Assembly: GCA_900550375.1 (NCBI GenBank) | Contig: URRP01000041.1 | Location: 1 to 22,289, forward strand | DNA length: 22,289 nucleotides | Source: an uncultured Alistipes sp. | Lineage (GTDB): Bacteria > Bacteroidota > Bacteroidia > Bacteroidales > Rikenellaceae | Direction: 5' to 3' | Part shown: piece by piece, positions 16,093 through 22,289 of the stretch | Numbering within the stretch: the first letter of the stretch is position 1 | How the letters are laid out: every line of letters starts with the position of its first letter | Notes under the pieces: model-generated | What the model was told of the DNA's origin: nothing | Database searches by the model: none | What the model saw: only the letters and a program-made list of their open reading frames with translations | Program-made: the position numbers and the translations under genes

Positions 16093-17307
16093 ATGAAATA
16101 TCTGAAACATGCGGCCACGACCGCCTGCCTCGGTCTGATACTCTGCGCCTGTTGCCGGCACGACGCGACGACAACCGCCCTTCCCGCCAACGAATACTAC
16201 GTGGCAGCCTATGTCTGGCCTTCCTGCCACGACGATCCCAAAGCACGCGAAGCTTTATGGAGCGAGGGCTCCGGCGAGTGGGAGATTATTCGCAAAGGCA
16301 ATCCCCGTTTCGAGGGGCATTACCAGCCAAAACGTCCGTTATGGGGCTACGAAATGGACAACGACCCGCAGGTCGTCGAACGGTGGATCGACGCCGCCAC
16401 GTCTCACGGAGTCAACACCTTCGTCTATGACTGGTACTGGTACGACGAAGGTCCCTATCTCGAAAGTGCCCTGAACGACGGATTCCTCAAAGCCCGCAAC
16501 AACGCGAAAATGAACTTTTACATCATGTGGGCCAACCACGACGTCAAGAAGAACTACTGGAACTACCACCGTTACGGCCAGAACGAGGAGTTGCTGTGGA
16601 ATGCGTGCGTCGACCGGCGAAACTTCGAAATCATCGTCGAACGCATCATTCGGCAGTATTTTTCCCGCCCCAACTACCTCAAATTCGACGGCTGTCCCGT
16701 AATGGCGATCTTCGACGTCAAGAAACTGATCGAGAGTTTCGGCGATCTGGATGCTACCCGCAAGGCATTGGATTACTTCCGCTCCGAGGTCAAAAAACGA
16801 GGCTATCCCGACCTACATCTGCAACTGATCTACGGCGGCGGATATTTTCTGAACGACGTCTCGCAGGAGAAACTCCGCCAGCGGGTGAAAGCACTCGGAT
16901 TCGACAGCGTGGCATTCTATAACATGGGCGGCTTCGATCCCGACTACCTGGTACACGGCGCCAACGCCCTCGCAATCCGCCAGCAGTGGGACGCTGCGCT
17001 CGACGTGCCGCTCTTCCCTTGTGTCTCGATCGGCTGGGACGACACGCCGCGTTTCCCCGCCAAAGGAGCAGCCGACGTCACCCGCTGGCACAACTCTCCG
17101 ACGAGTTTCGCCGGCCTGCTCTCCGAAGCCAAGCGTTATGCGGACTCTCACTCCGAACAACCGCGTCTGATTACGATCAACGCATGGAACGAATGGGTGG
17201 AAGGGAGCTATCTGTTGCCTGACATGCTCAACGGATTTGGTTATCTGGAAGCCGTGCACGATGTGATGCAGGGCAAATACGACCAAGGAACGGCCTCTGC
17301 CTTGTGA
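16093..17307 (+). CDS. GH99-like (WbsX-type) glycoside hydrolase lipoprotein
   Basis: The 404-residue protein has a lipoprotein signal (LILCAC, Cys20) and a single GH99-like/WbsX domain. Family features are YYVAAYVWPSCHDDP near the start, NTFVYDWYWYDEGPYLE (about 115-131), MWANHD (about 145-150) and the C-terminal signature INAWNEWVEGSYLLPD (about 361-376), whose Glu residues are candidate catalytic or binding groups. True GH99 enzymes are endo-acting alpha-mannosidases/mannanases, and many bacterial WbsX proteins remain untested, so alpha-mannose-type activity is only a suggestion. It is the sole recognisable glycosidase of the locus and its last gene. A strong hairpin follows. Confidence 0.85.
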   Translation: MKYLKHAATTACLGLILCACCRHDATTTALPANEYYVAAYVWPSCHDDPKAREALWSEGSGEWEIIRKGNPRFEGHYQPKRPLWGYEMDNDPQVVERWIDAATSHGVNTFVYDWYWYDEGPYLESALNDGFLKARNNAKMNFYIMWANHDVKKNYWNYHRYGQNEELLWNACVDRRNFEIIVERIIRQYFSRPNYLKFDGCPVMAIFDVKKLIESFGDLDATRKALDYFRSEVKKRGYPDLHLQLIYGGGYFLNDVSQEKLRQRVKALGFDSVAFYNMGGFDPDYLVHGANALAIRQQWDAALDVPLFPCVSIGWDDTPRFPAKGAADVTRWHNSPTSFAGLLSEAKRYADSHSEQPRLITINAWNEWVEGSYLLPDMLNGFGYLEAVHDVMQGKYDQGTASAL

Positions 17308-17330
17308 TCCTCCCGCAGCCATGCGACGAA

Positions 17331-17364
17331 ACGAGGGAGCCCGCTTCAAAACGGACTCCCTCGT
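17331..17364 (+). terminator. Probable terminator of the PUL operon
   Basis: ACGAGGGAG-C-CCG (17331-17343) pairs with CGG-A-CTCCCTCGT (17352-17364), a 12-bp stem with one mismatch and an 8-base loop. The following ACTTAT is a poor T-run, so termination may be inefficient. It lies 24 bases after the GH99-like gene and between it and the convergent broken gene, and could serve both strands. Confidence 0.55.
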
Positions 17365-17394
17365 ACTTATCGGGCAACTACAACTATTTCTTCA

Positions 17395-18260
17395 CTATCG
17401 GCACCTCGTCGAGAAGAAGCGCCCCTTGCCGACCTTCGCCTCGTTCTTTTTACCCATGATCGTGATCGCATCTTCCGGTTTGAGGTTGGGAATCTCCACC
17501 ACGACCTCTTTCCGGACCATATCCATCAACACGGCTGGATCGCCGTCGATGACATCGGAATCGATGATGCGGACATCGGCAGCCACGACGGCATCATTCT
17601 CATAAATGTCTATCAGCTTATTGTCCATTGTGTACCCCGCACCGGTGGTTACCTCGCTCCACGGCGTCGCCTTGAATGTCAGTGTCATGGCGTCACCCTC
17701 CGCACTCAGTCTCTCTCCTCCCAGCGCGAGGATGCGGAACGCGCCCACGTTACTGCCGTTGCCGCACTTCGTGTAACCCTGACAGGGCTGTATGTCACCC
17801 TTGCCGACGCCACGATCCCGGATGCGGGCATAGCCGATCCTCACGTAGACTTCAGCATTGAAATTGGCCGCTTGTGTAGTAGTTATCGTAGGTCGTCACA
17901 GCAGCTTTCACAACCGTATCCCATTGCAGTTTCCAAATACTCATCTGCGTATTGTCGTTCTTCGTGCGGGCGCACGCAGCCTGATTGAGCCAGTCGCTGC
18001 GCACGCGGAAATAGTCGGTCTTACCCGGGCGGATCAGATTCTCCTCCGAACCCACCGAAAGATCGCCACTCTTGATCAGGCCGAGAAAGGTCATGCGCGT
18101 AGGATAGTCGTAGTACCACTGGTCGAAGGTCGATTTGATTGTCCACGTATAGCTGTACTCGGCCATCAACTCGGCAGCCTCCGAAGGTGCGTGCGGCGTT
18201 CATATCGTCTCATGCGAAGGTCAGCGACGAAGTGCTTCGGGCATAGAGCCGCACGTTCGT
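17395..18260 (-). pseudogene. Decayed minus-strand gene, 5' end cut off at the purB copy
   Basis: I do not recognise the family. Three frames join into one protein-like sequence. From 18260: TNVRLYARSTSSLTFA, an in-frame TGA, then DDMNAART. A shift near 18190 leads to PSEAAELMAEYSYTWTIKST and on to a segment ending AAVTTYDNYY near 17885. A second shift leads to TTQAANFNAEVYVRIGYARI and on to KVGKGRFFSTRCR with the stop at 17395. The C-terminal part has alternating hydrophobic residues (VAADVRIIDSDVIDG, EVVVEIPNLKPEDAI), so it is probably a beta-rich protein. Coding stops abruptly at 18260/18261, the first base of the purB duplicate. The gene was therefore cut by the event that placed that duplicate, and its start is lost. 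Confidence 0.7.
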
Positions 18261-18572
18261 AGGCGCTGCGCCGCGATCTGGAGAACAACTGGGCCGTCGT
18301 AGCAGAAGGTATCCAGACCGTACTGCGCCGCGCGGGCTATCCCTCGCCCTACGAGGCGCTCAAGGCGCTCACGCGTACCAACGCCCACATCACCGCCGAA
18401 GCCATCGCCGCGTTCATCGCCGCGCTCGACGTTTCGGATGCCGTGAAAGCCGAACTGCGCGCCATCACCCCGGCAAGTTATACAGGCGTCGATTTCTGAC
18501 AGGAGGAGCATCGACCGTGAAAAGGAAGCTCGGATTCGATCCGGGCTTTTTTTTCGATATGCCCCGAAAGAC
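18261..18572 (+). pseudogene. purB: Duplicate of the last 78 codons of purB with terminator
   Basis: The sequence equals 3391-3703 except for one T fewer in the terminator T-run. It encodes PurB residues 372-449 in frame to the stop at 18497-18499, lacks a start codon, and keeps the hairpin AGCTCGGAT/ATCCGGGCT (18527-18547) with eight T. It cannot make a functional lyase. It marks the right boundary of the 14.6-kb segment, and the lack of mutations in 312 bases indicates a recent origin or continued recombination with purB. Confidence 0.95.
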
Positions 18573-18599
18573 GGCCCCGCCGGCAAGATGGCACTCTAT

Positions 18600-18739
18600 T
18601 GTCATTCCGAGCACAGTGAAACGAAGCGCGGAAATCGTCCGCTTTTCTTTTTGTCCGCGGCTGTTGTTCTTTGCCGGCTGCTGTTTCCAAGCGCCCGATC
18701 CTCACGTCGGATGCGCGGCGCATCCTCCTCAGGATGACA
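18600..18739. repeat. MITE-like repeat with TGTCATTCC / GGATGACA ends
   Basis: The 140-base unit begins TGTCATTCCGAG and ends CTCAGGATGACA, imperfect terminal inverted repeats. Its right half (CGATCCTCACGTCGGA...TCCTCAGGATGACA, 18696-18739) recurs at 22243-22289. Nothing in it codes. The flanking DNA from 18573 to 18894 holds no other recognisable feature. Elements with these ends are known as dispersed intergenic repeats in many bacteria. Confidence 0.65.
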
Positions 18740-18894
18740 GAAGAAACCGGCACCCAATACGGGGTTCGAGCCGGACATCTGGTCGAACGGTCTTCCTCCC
18801 GACAAACGTCCCGCGACCGCCTCGCCCATACGACCGCACAATCCGCAGCAGGCGCCCATCCGATACGCCCCGACAGAGAGCAGGAAATCGCTGA

Positions 18895-20627
18895 AATAAA
18901 CTATTTTACACCCAAACCGACATCGGCGTCGGAACGCTGGACGCACTGTTAAAGGAAGAGCTGAAAAGGTCCGCTACCTGATCGTCATCTGCTCGTCCAA
19001 CGCCGCCCGTTCCCAATGGGTCGACAAAGAGGTTCAGGAGTTTGTCGATCTGGGAAGAAGCGACCGAATAATCCCCTATATCATCGACGGCTCCCCGGAT
19101 GCCGAAAAGCCCGGCAGGCGATGCTATCCTCCGGCTCTGAAACGGGAAAATCTCGGTGTTTCGGTTGCGGCGGAGCTGGACAAAGAAAAAGCCTTCGTCA
19201 AAGTCGTTGCGAAACTCTTCGAAGTCGGATTCGACGACTTATGGAATCGGGAAGCGCGCAGGAGATGGAAAAGACGCGTCGTCGGAGGTTTGGTCATAGT
19301 GGCGTTTCTGGCATCCGGTCTGTCGATCTGGAACGGATTTTTCCGCAGCAAGGTCAGCTATTACCGCGATTTCGTCTTGGAAGGAGGCGTGCCGAAAGGG
19401 ATATACGGACTGTCGTCAAACGAGGTGAGCCACCGCAACAACTCATGGAAATTCGTCACCCGAGCAGGGAAGGTAAGAAAAATGACGCTCGTCAATTCCT
19501 ACGGCAAACTGAACCCCGATGCGACGACGGAAAACAATTTCTCGCTGTTCGGGGCCCTCGACATGAACATATTGTACGACAGCGAAGGCCGGATCAACGA
19601 GATAGAAGAGTACGACGATCGAGGAAATCTGACGAAGGTGGACTTCTACGATGCCGGCAACCGGTTGACCGTTATCGACGTTATCGGAGCACCCCTAAAG
19701 AACAGAAATACCGGGTATGCCTCCCTCGCATGCCGATATGACAAGAAAGATCGCCTTACGGAGATGTCGTGGTACGACGAAACAGGGAATCGCTGCCGCA
19801 CGGATGAGTTGTCATGCGCCTTGTTGAGGCTGAGATGTGACAAGACCGATATACTCGAAACCGCCTATTTCGACGAACGGGAAAGACCGTGCAGAGTCGA
19901 CGGCGTTGCAAAAACCGCCTACAAATACAAGAAGGGCAACTTGGTGGAAATCCGAAACTCGGGAGTCGACGGAAAACTTTGTCTGTCGCAAACCGATCGA
20001 GTGGCCGTTACGAAATATACGTATGACGACGACAATCGTCTCGTACGGGAGTCCTATTACGGACCCGAAAAAAAGCCGTTTATTTACAACCGGATCATCG
20101 CTAAGAGCGGATTCATTAACCGTGAACATCTCTTCGGCGGATATGCAAAAAGCCGATGCCGTTACGATGCGTCGGGAAATTTACTGGAGCAGTCTTACTA
20201 CGGTACCGACGGCAGTTTGTGTCTCTACGATCAATATTTCCGATACAACGGCTATTGGACGCGGTTGAAAAGCGGGTATGCAATCGTCAGACACACCTAC
20301 GATTCGGAGAACAATCTGATTAAAACCGCCTACTTCGGAACGGACGGACGGCCTTGCCGGTATTTCGAATACGAGGCGGGGTTCGATACCGTTCTATGTT
20401 CGCTGGAATATGCCGAAGTCCGGTACGCATACGACTCCCGAGGCAACAGAATCAACGAGTCCTACTACGACGTAAACGGAGAGCCTTATCCGTGCTTTTC
20501 CCAAAGAGACGGACTTCTGTCCGTCGAAACCCGCGGCGGATATGTCAAAATCATCTATACATATAATAATAACGGAACTCTGACCGACACGTCGTATTAC
20601 GATGCCGGCGGGAACCGCCTATTTTGA
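18895..20627 (+). pseudogene. TIR domain - transmembrane - YD-like repeat protein, 5'-truncated and frameshifted
   Basis: The frame opens at 18895 without a start codon and reads YTQTDIGVGTLDALLKEELK, the middle of a TIR domain. Near 18971 one base appears lost: the family's K-R-S-R-Y-L-I-V-I-C-S is split between two frames. The second frame is open from 18900 to 20627 and gives YLIVICSSNAARSQWVDKEV, RSDRIIPYIIDGSPD and a basic linker, then a membrane helix (VVGGLVIVAFLASGLSIW, 19278-19331) and about eight tandem repeats of 40-50 residues of the form Y-D-x-x-G-N-L-x-x-x-x-Y-Y-G-x-D-G-x-x-C to the end. TIR domains in bacteria often degrade NAD+ in anti-phage defence; the repeats resemble RHS/YD or MORN-like modules. 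The first about 70 TIR residues are missing, so the gene is probably dead, although its repeat part shows no further damage. Confidence 0.75.
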
Positions 20628-20732
20628 CCGGCACGGCGACACGTTCCTTCAAAAAAGCACACCGAGGCCGGTACCGAAAAAGCTCGGCAACCGGCAAGCT
20701 ATCTCCAAAACGAGCGGTTTTGAAAAAGAGGG

Positions 20733-20762
20733 TTGTTTATTTTGAAAAAGGCACTACCTTTG
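20733..20762 (+). promoter_or_regulatory. Promoter of the HU gene
   Basis: A TTG (20733-20735), 19 bases, then TACCTTTG (20755-20762) fits the Bacteroidetes promoter. The start site would lie about 20 bases before the HU start codon. Confidence 0.65.
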
Positions 20763-20789
20763 TAGCAGTTACCTAAAACATTATCAACC

Positions 20790-21062
20790 ATGACAAAAGC
20801 AGAACTGGTAAAAGCAATCGCCGCACAGACAGGCATCGAAGCCGTAACGGTCGCCACCGTAGTAGAACAGACGATGGAGGAGATCCGCCAATCGATGATC
20901 GGCGGCGAGAACGTTTATCTGCGCGGATTCGGGAGTTTCATCCTCAAGCACCGTGCGCAGAAGGTAGCGCGGAACATCGCCAAGAACACGTCGATCACGA
21001 TCCCCGCGCACAACACTCCGGCCTTCAAACCGTCGAAGGAGTTTCTGGACAAAGTGAAGTAG
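20790..21062 (+). CDS. HU/IHF-family DNA-binding protein
   Basis: The 90-residue protein has the standard length and plan of HU: two N-terminal helices (MTKAELVKAIAAQTG and VATVVEQTMEEIRQSM), the GENVYLRGFGSF core, a DNA-binding arm (RAQKVARNIAKNTSI) with the TIPAHNTPAFKPSKE tail, where the Pro after the Asn-Thr pair intercalates in the minor groove. It bends and compacts DNA as a homo- or heterodimer. The gene has its own promoter and is followed after 4 bases by a DoxX gene, so both are probably co-transcribed. Confidence 0.95.
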   Translation: MTKAELVKAIAAQTGIEAVTVATVVEQTMEEIRQSMIGGENVYLRGFGSFILKHRAQKVARNIAKNTSITIPAHNTPAFKPSKEFLDKVK

Positions 21063-21066
21063 GCCG

Positions 21067-21498
21067 ATGTCCCGAATTTTACGATTTCTCTTTCCGGCAA
21101 CCCGATATACCCCTCAGGCCTCCCTTTTTCTGCTGGCCTTGCGGGTGCTTTTCGGTGTGCTGCTGCTCTTGCACGGCATCGCGAAACTCAACGATTTCAC
21201 CGCGCTGTCGGCCGTCTTCCCCGATCCGCTGGGATTGGGCAGCCGGATTTCGCTCGTGCTGGCAATCTTCGCAGAGCTGTTTTGTTCGGTCGGGTTCATC
21301 GTCGGCGCCTTCTACCGTCTGGCGTTGATTCCGATGATCTTCACCATGTGTATCGCGCTGTTCGTCATTCACGGCAGCGATCCCTTCGCCGTGAAGGAAC
21401 TCGCCGTAATCTACCTCTCGGTCTTCGTGCTGATGTATATTTCGGGACCCGGCAATTATGCGCTCGACCACCTGATCGCCGAACGGATTCGTGAATAG
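21067..21498 (+). CDS. DoxX family membrane protein
   Basis: The 143-residue protein has four membrane helices and the DoxX family look: ALRVLFGVLLLLHGIAKLND in helix 1, a short loop with FPDPLGLG, then LVLAIFAELFCSVGFIVGAF and YLSVFVLMYISGPGNYALD. DoxX-type proteins are small inner-membrane proteins linked to quinone/redox or oxidative-stress functions; the exact reaction here is unknown. The start lies 4 bases after the HU stop, and a strong terminator follows the stop. Confidence 0.87.
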   Translation: MSRILRFLFPATRYTPQASLFLLALRVLFGVLLLLHGIAKLNDFTALSAVFPDPLGLGSRISLVLAIFAELFCSVGFIVGAFYRLALIPMIFTMCIALFVIHGSDPFAVKELAVIYLSVFVLMYISGPGNYALDHLIAERIRE

Positions 21499-21521
21499 CA
21501 CGCGGATTCGTGCAGAAACGA

Positions 21522-21554
21522 AGCCTGCCCGTCGGTCTGACGGGCAGGCTTTTT
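21522..21554 (+). terminator. Intrinsic terminator after DoxX
   Basis: AGCCTGCCCGTC (21522-21533), loop GGTCT, GACGGGCAGGCT (21539-21550) is a perfect 12-bp stem followed by four more T. It closes the HU-DoxX unit, and the convergent gene ends at 21578. Confidence 0.92.
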
Positions 21555-21577
21555 CAACCGCCATCGGGCAAAAGCGG

Positions 21578-22006
21578 CTACGGCTTAGAAGGCGTCCCGT
21601 CGTTTCGGAGCTTGATCTCGAGCGAAGCTCCCGACCACTGATTGATCTTGTAATGCGTATCGCCGAACGGAACGCCTGCATAACCGATGCGCAGACGTAC
21701 GTCGAAAGGGGACACTTCGCCGATCTCGCGGGTTTCGGGCAGCGTATGCGGCACGATGTAGAGATACATCACGATGTGATCGCACGCGACGCTGCGAATC
21801 CCGATTCGGCGTTTTGCACCCGTCGCCGTACCCTCCGGCGGAACGGTGAGATCGCTTCCGACCGGCGCCACGATACTCTCGGCCGAGGCGAACCCTACAC
21901 GGTTGCCGGCGGCATCGAAGCAGCCGCACAAGATCGTCACATTGTAGCGCCACCAGCCCTCGTAGCGGCTCTCCACTTCCACCGAGAATCCTTCGTCGTT
22001 TTTCAT
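21578..22006 (-). CDS. Uncharacterised small soluble protein
   Basis: The 142-residue product belongs to no family I recognise. It has no signal peptide or membrane segment and begins MKNDEGFSVEVESRYEGW. Alternating hydrophobic patterns (YNVTILCGCFD, HIVMYLYIV, FDVRLRIGYAG) suggest an all-beta fold. The frame is open to 22051, but the ATG at 22006 is preferred because a good promoter lies just upstream (-7 box at 22028-22021) and the upstream residues are repeat DNA. A five-residue match (RIGYA) to the decayed gene at 17395-18260 is too short to claim kinship. Confidence 0.7.
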   Translation of the reverse strand: MKNDEGFSVEVESRYEGWWRYNVTILCGCFDAAGNRVGFASAESIVAPVGSDLTVPPEGTATGAKRRIGIRSVACDHIVMYLYIVPHTLPETREIGEVSPFDVRLRIGYAGVPFGDTHYKINQWSGASLEIKLRNDGTPSKP

Positions 22007-22020
22007 AGACAGGTTTTTCA

Positions 22021-22052
22021 CAAAGATAGTGCAAGCCGAGCGCAAAAGCAAA
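22021..22052 (-). promoter_or_regulatory. Promoter of the minus-strand gene, embedded in a dispersed repeat
   Basis: On the minus strand TTTG (22052-22049), 20 bases, TATCTTTG (22028-22021) matches the consensus fully. The predicted leader is about 10 bases. The -33 box is part of the repeat unit GCCGAGCGCAAAAGCAAA, just as at the left end of the window. Confidence 0.75.
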
Positions 22053-22076
22053 CCTGTTTGCGGTTTTGCCGAGGCG
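22035..22076. repeat. Dispersed intergenic repeat, copy 2
   Basis: The unit GCCGAGCGCAAAAGCAAA...GGTTTTGCCGAGGCG repeats 16-56. The centre GCAAAAGCAAAC / GTTTGCGGTTTTGC is an imperfect palindrome. Confidence 0.65.
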
Positions 22077-22113
22077 CGGCCTATCTACGCGGAGGCCTGT
22101 CCGCCGCAAAGCA

Positions 22114-22207
22114 CGCAAGCCGAGCGCAAAAGCAAACGACAATCGTCGTGCTGAGCGAGCCGGATGGCGAACGCGAGCATCGACCGTTTTCTGTTTTGCC
22201 GAGGCGC
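22114..22207. repeat. Dispersed intergenic repeat, copy 3 (expanded)
   Basis: The left half GCCGAGCGCAAAAGCAAAC and right half CTGTTTTGCCGAGGCGCGGCC are those of copy 2, but about 50 unrelated bases separate them. The -7 box is lost (CAAAGCAC instead of CAAAGATA), so this copy should not act as a promoter. Confidence 0.55.
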
Positions 22208-22242
22208 GGCCGGACCATGCGGTGCGGCATGATAACCGCGTT

Positions 22243-22289
22243 CGATCCTCACGTCGGAATCCTCAACGGATTCCTCCTCAGGATGACAA
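22243..22289. repeat. Partial second copy of the MITE-like repeat
   Basis: CGATCCTCACGTCGGA, a variable core, and TCCTCAGGATGACA match the right half of the element at 18696-18739. The window ends here. No gene is visible in 22053-22289. Confidence 0.6.

Larger units (their letters stand above)
3704..18260. mobile_element. Putative integrated island at the 3' end of purB (decayed)
   Basis: The interval is bounded by direct repeats of the purB 3' end. Its left edge holds a tyrosine integrase and the tail of a probable relaxase, both broken, in DNA visibly richer in A+T than purB. The rest is a full PUL and one decayed gene. This arrangement is that of an integrative or mobilisable element that entered at purB, with one boundary repeat at each end. 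A 312-bp identical repeat is far longer than a usual attachment core, so Campbell-type homologous integration or later copying by gene conversion is equally possible. The PUL has the same GC-rich character as the flanks and may be resident DNA trapped by a rearrangement. Confidence 0.5.

Noticed and set aside
18602..18946. Minus-strand open frame over the MITE-like element
   Set aside because: Most of it is translated repeat DNA with no family features; other copies of the repeat would give the same false peptides.
18961..18975. Possible programmed -1 frameshift at CTGAAAAGG in the TIR gene
   Set aside because: The heptamer does not permit good re-pairing in the shifted frame, and the first frame has no start codon. 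A one-base deletion explains the family sequence better.
1..22289. CRISPR arrays, rRNA or tRNA genes
   Set aside because: No regularly spaced short repeats and no RNA gene signatures were seen; the repeats present are scattered intergenic units.

Overview
The window looks like chromosomal DNA of a GC-rich member of the Bacteroidales, probably Alistipes or a close relative. Three things point there: promoters of the Bacteroidetes type (TTTG about 20 bases before TAnnTTTG) instead of -35/-10 boxes with Shine-Dalgarno sites; a SusC/SusD pair with an ECF sigma factor and a FecR anti-sigma; and dispersed intergenic repeats of the kind common in this order. The genus is an inference from style, not from a marker gene.

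Layout. (1) 1-2279: a promoter-bearing repeat that fires leftwards out of the window, then a translationally coupled membrane pair (acyltransferase-3 and YhhN/lysoplasmalogenase-like). (2) 2280-3685: purB with a clear intrinsic terminator. (3) 3704-5418: AT-richer remains of a mobile element, namely a tyrosine integrase cut off before its catalytic tyrosine and, on the minus strand, the frameshifted tail of a probable Mob/Pre-type relaxase. (4) 5506-17307: a complete polysaccharide utilisation locus (PUL): ECF sigma, FecR, SusC with STN domain, SusD, an MBL-fold lipoprotein, a SusE-like surface glycan-binding lipoprotein and a GH99-like/WbsX lipoprotein. (5) 17395-18260: a decayed minus-strand gene, cut off exactly where a second copy of the purB 3' end begins. 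(6) 18261-18572: that 312-bp copy, including the terminator. (7) 18600-20627: a MITE-like repeat and a broken gene for a TIR-transmembrane-repeat protein. (8) 20790-22006: HU, DoxX and an uncharacterised minus-strand gene, followed by more repeats.

Two observations stand out. First, the 14.6 kb holding integrase, relaxase remnant and PUL is bracketed by direct repeats of the purB 3' end, identical apart from one T in a T-run. This is the geometry of an island integrated at purB. Second, the leader of susC carries, on the minus strand, a promoter (TTTG-N20-TAAATTTG) and, about 70 bp further on, a strong intrinsic terminator. Together they predict a roughly 75-nt cis-antisense RNA that could silence the PUL, in the manner of the DonS-type antisense RNAs of Bacteroides.

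How the PUL probably works: SusC/SusD bind and import a glycan, the STN domain of SusC signals through FecR to the ECF sigma factor, and the three further lipoproteins bind and cut the substrate at the surface. The GH99-like enzyme hints at alpha-mannose-type linkages, but the substrate cannot be read from the sequence.
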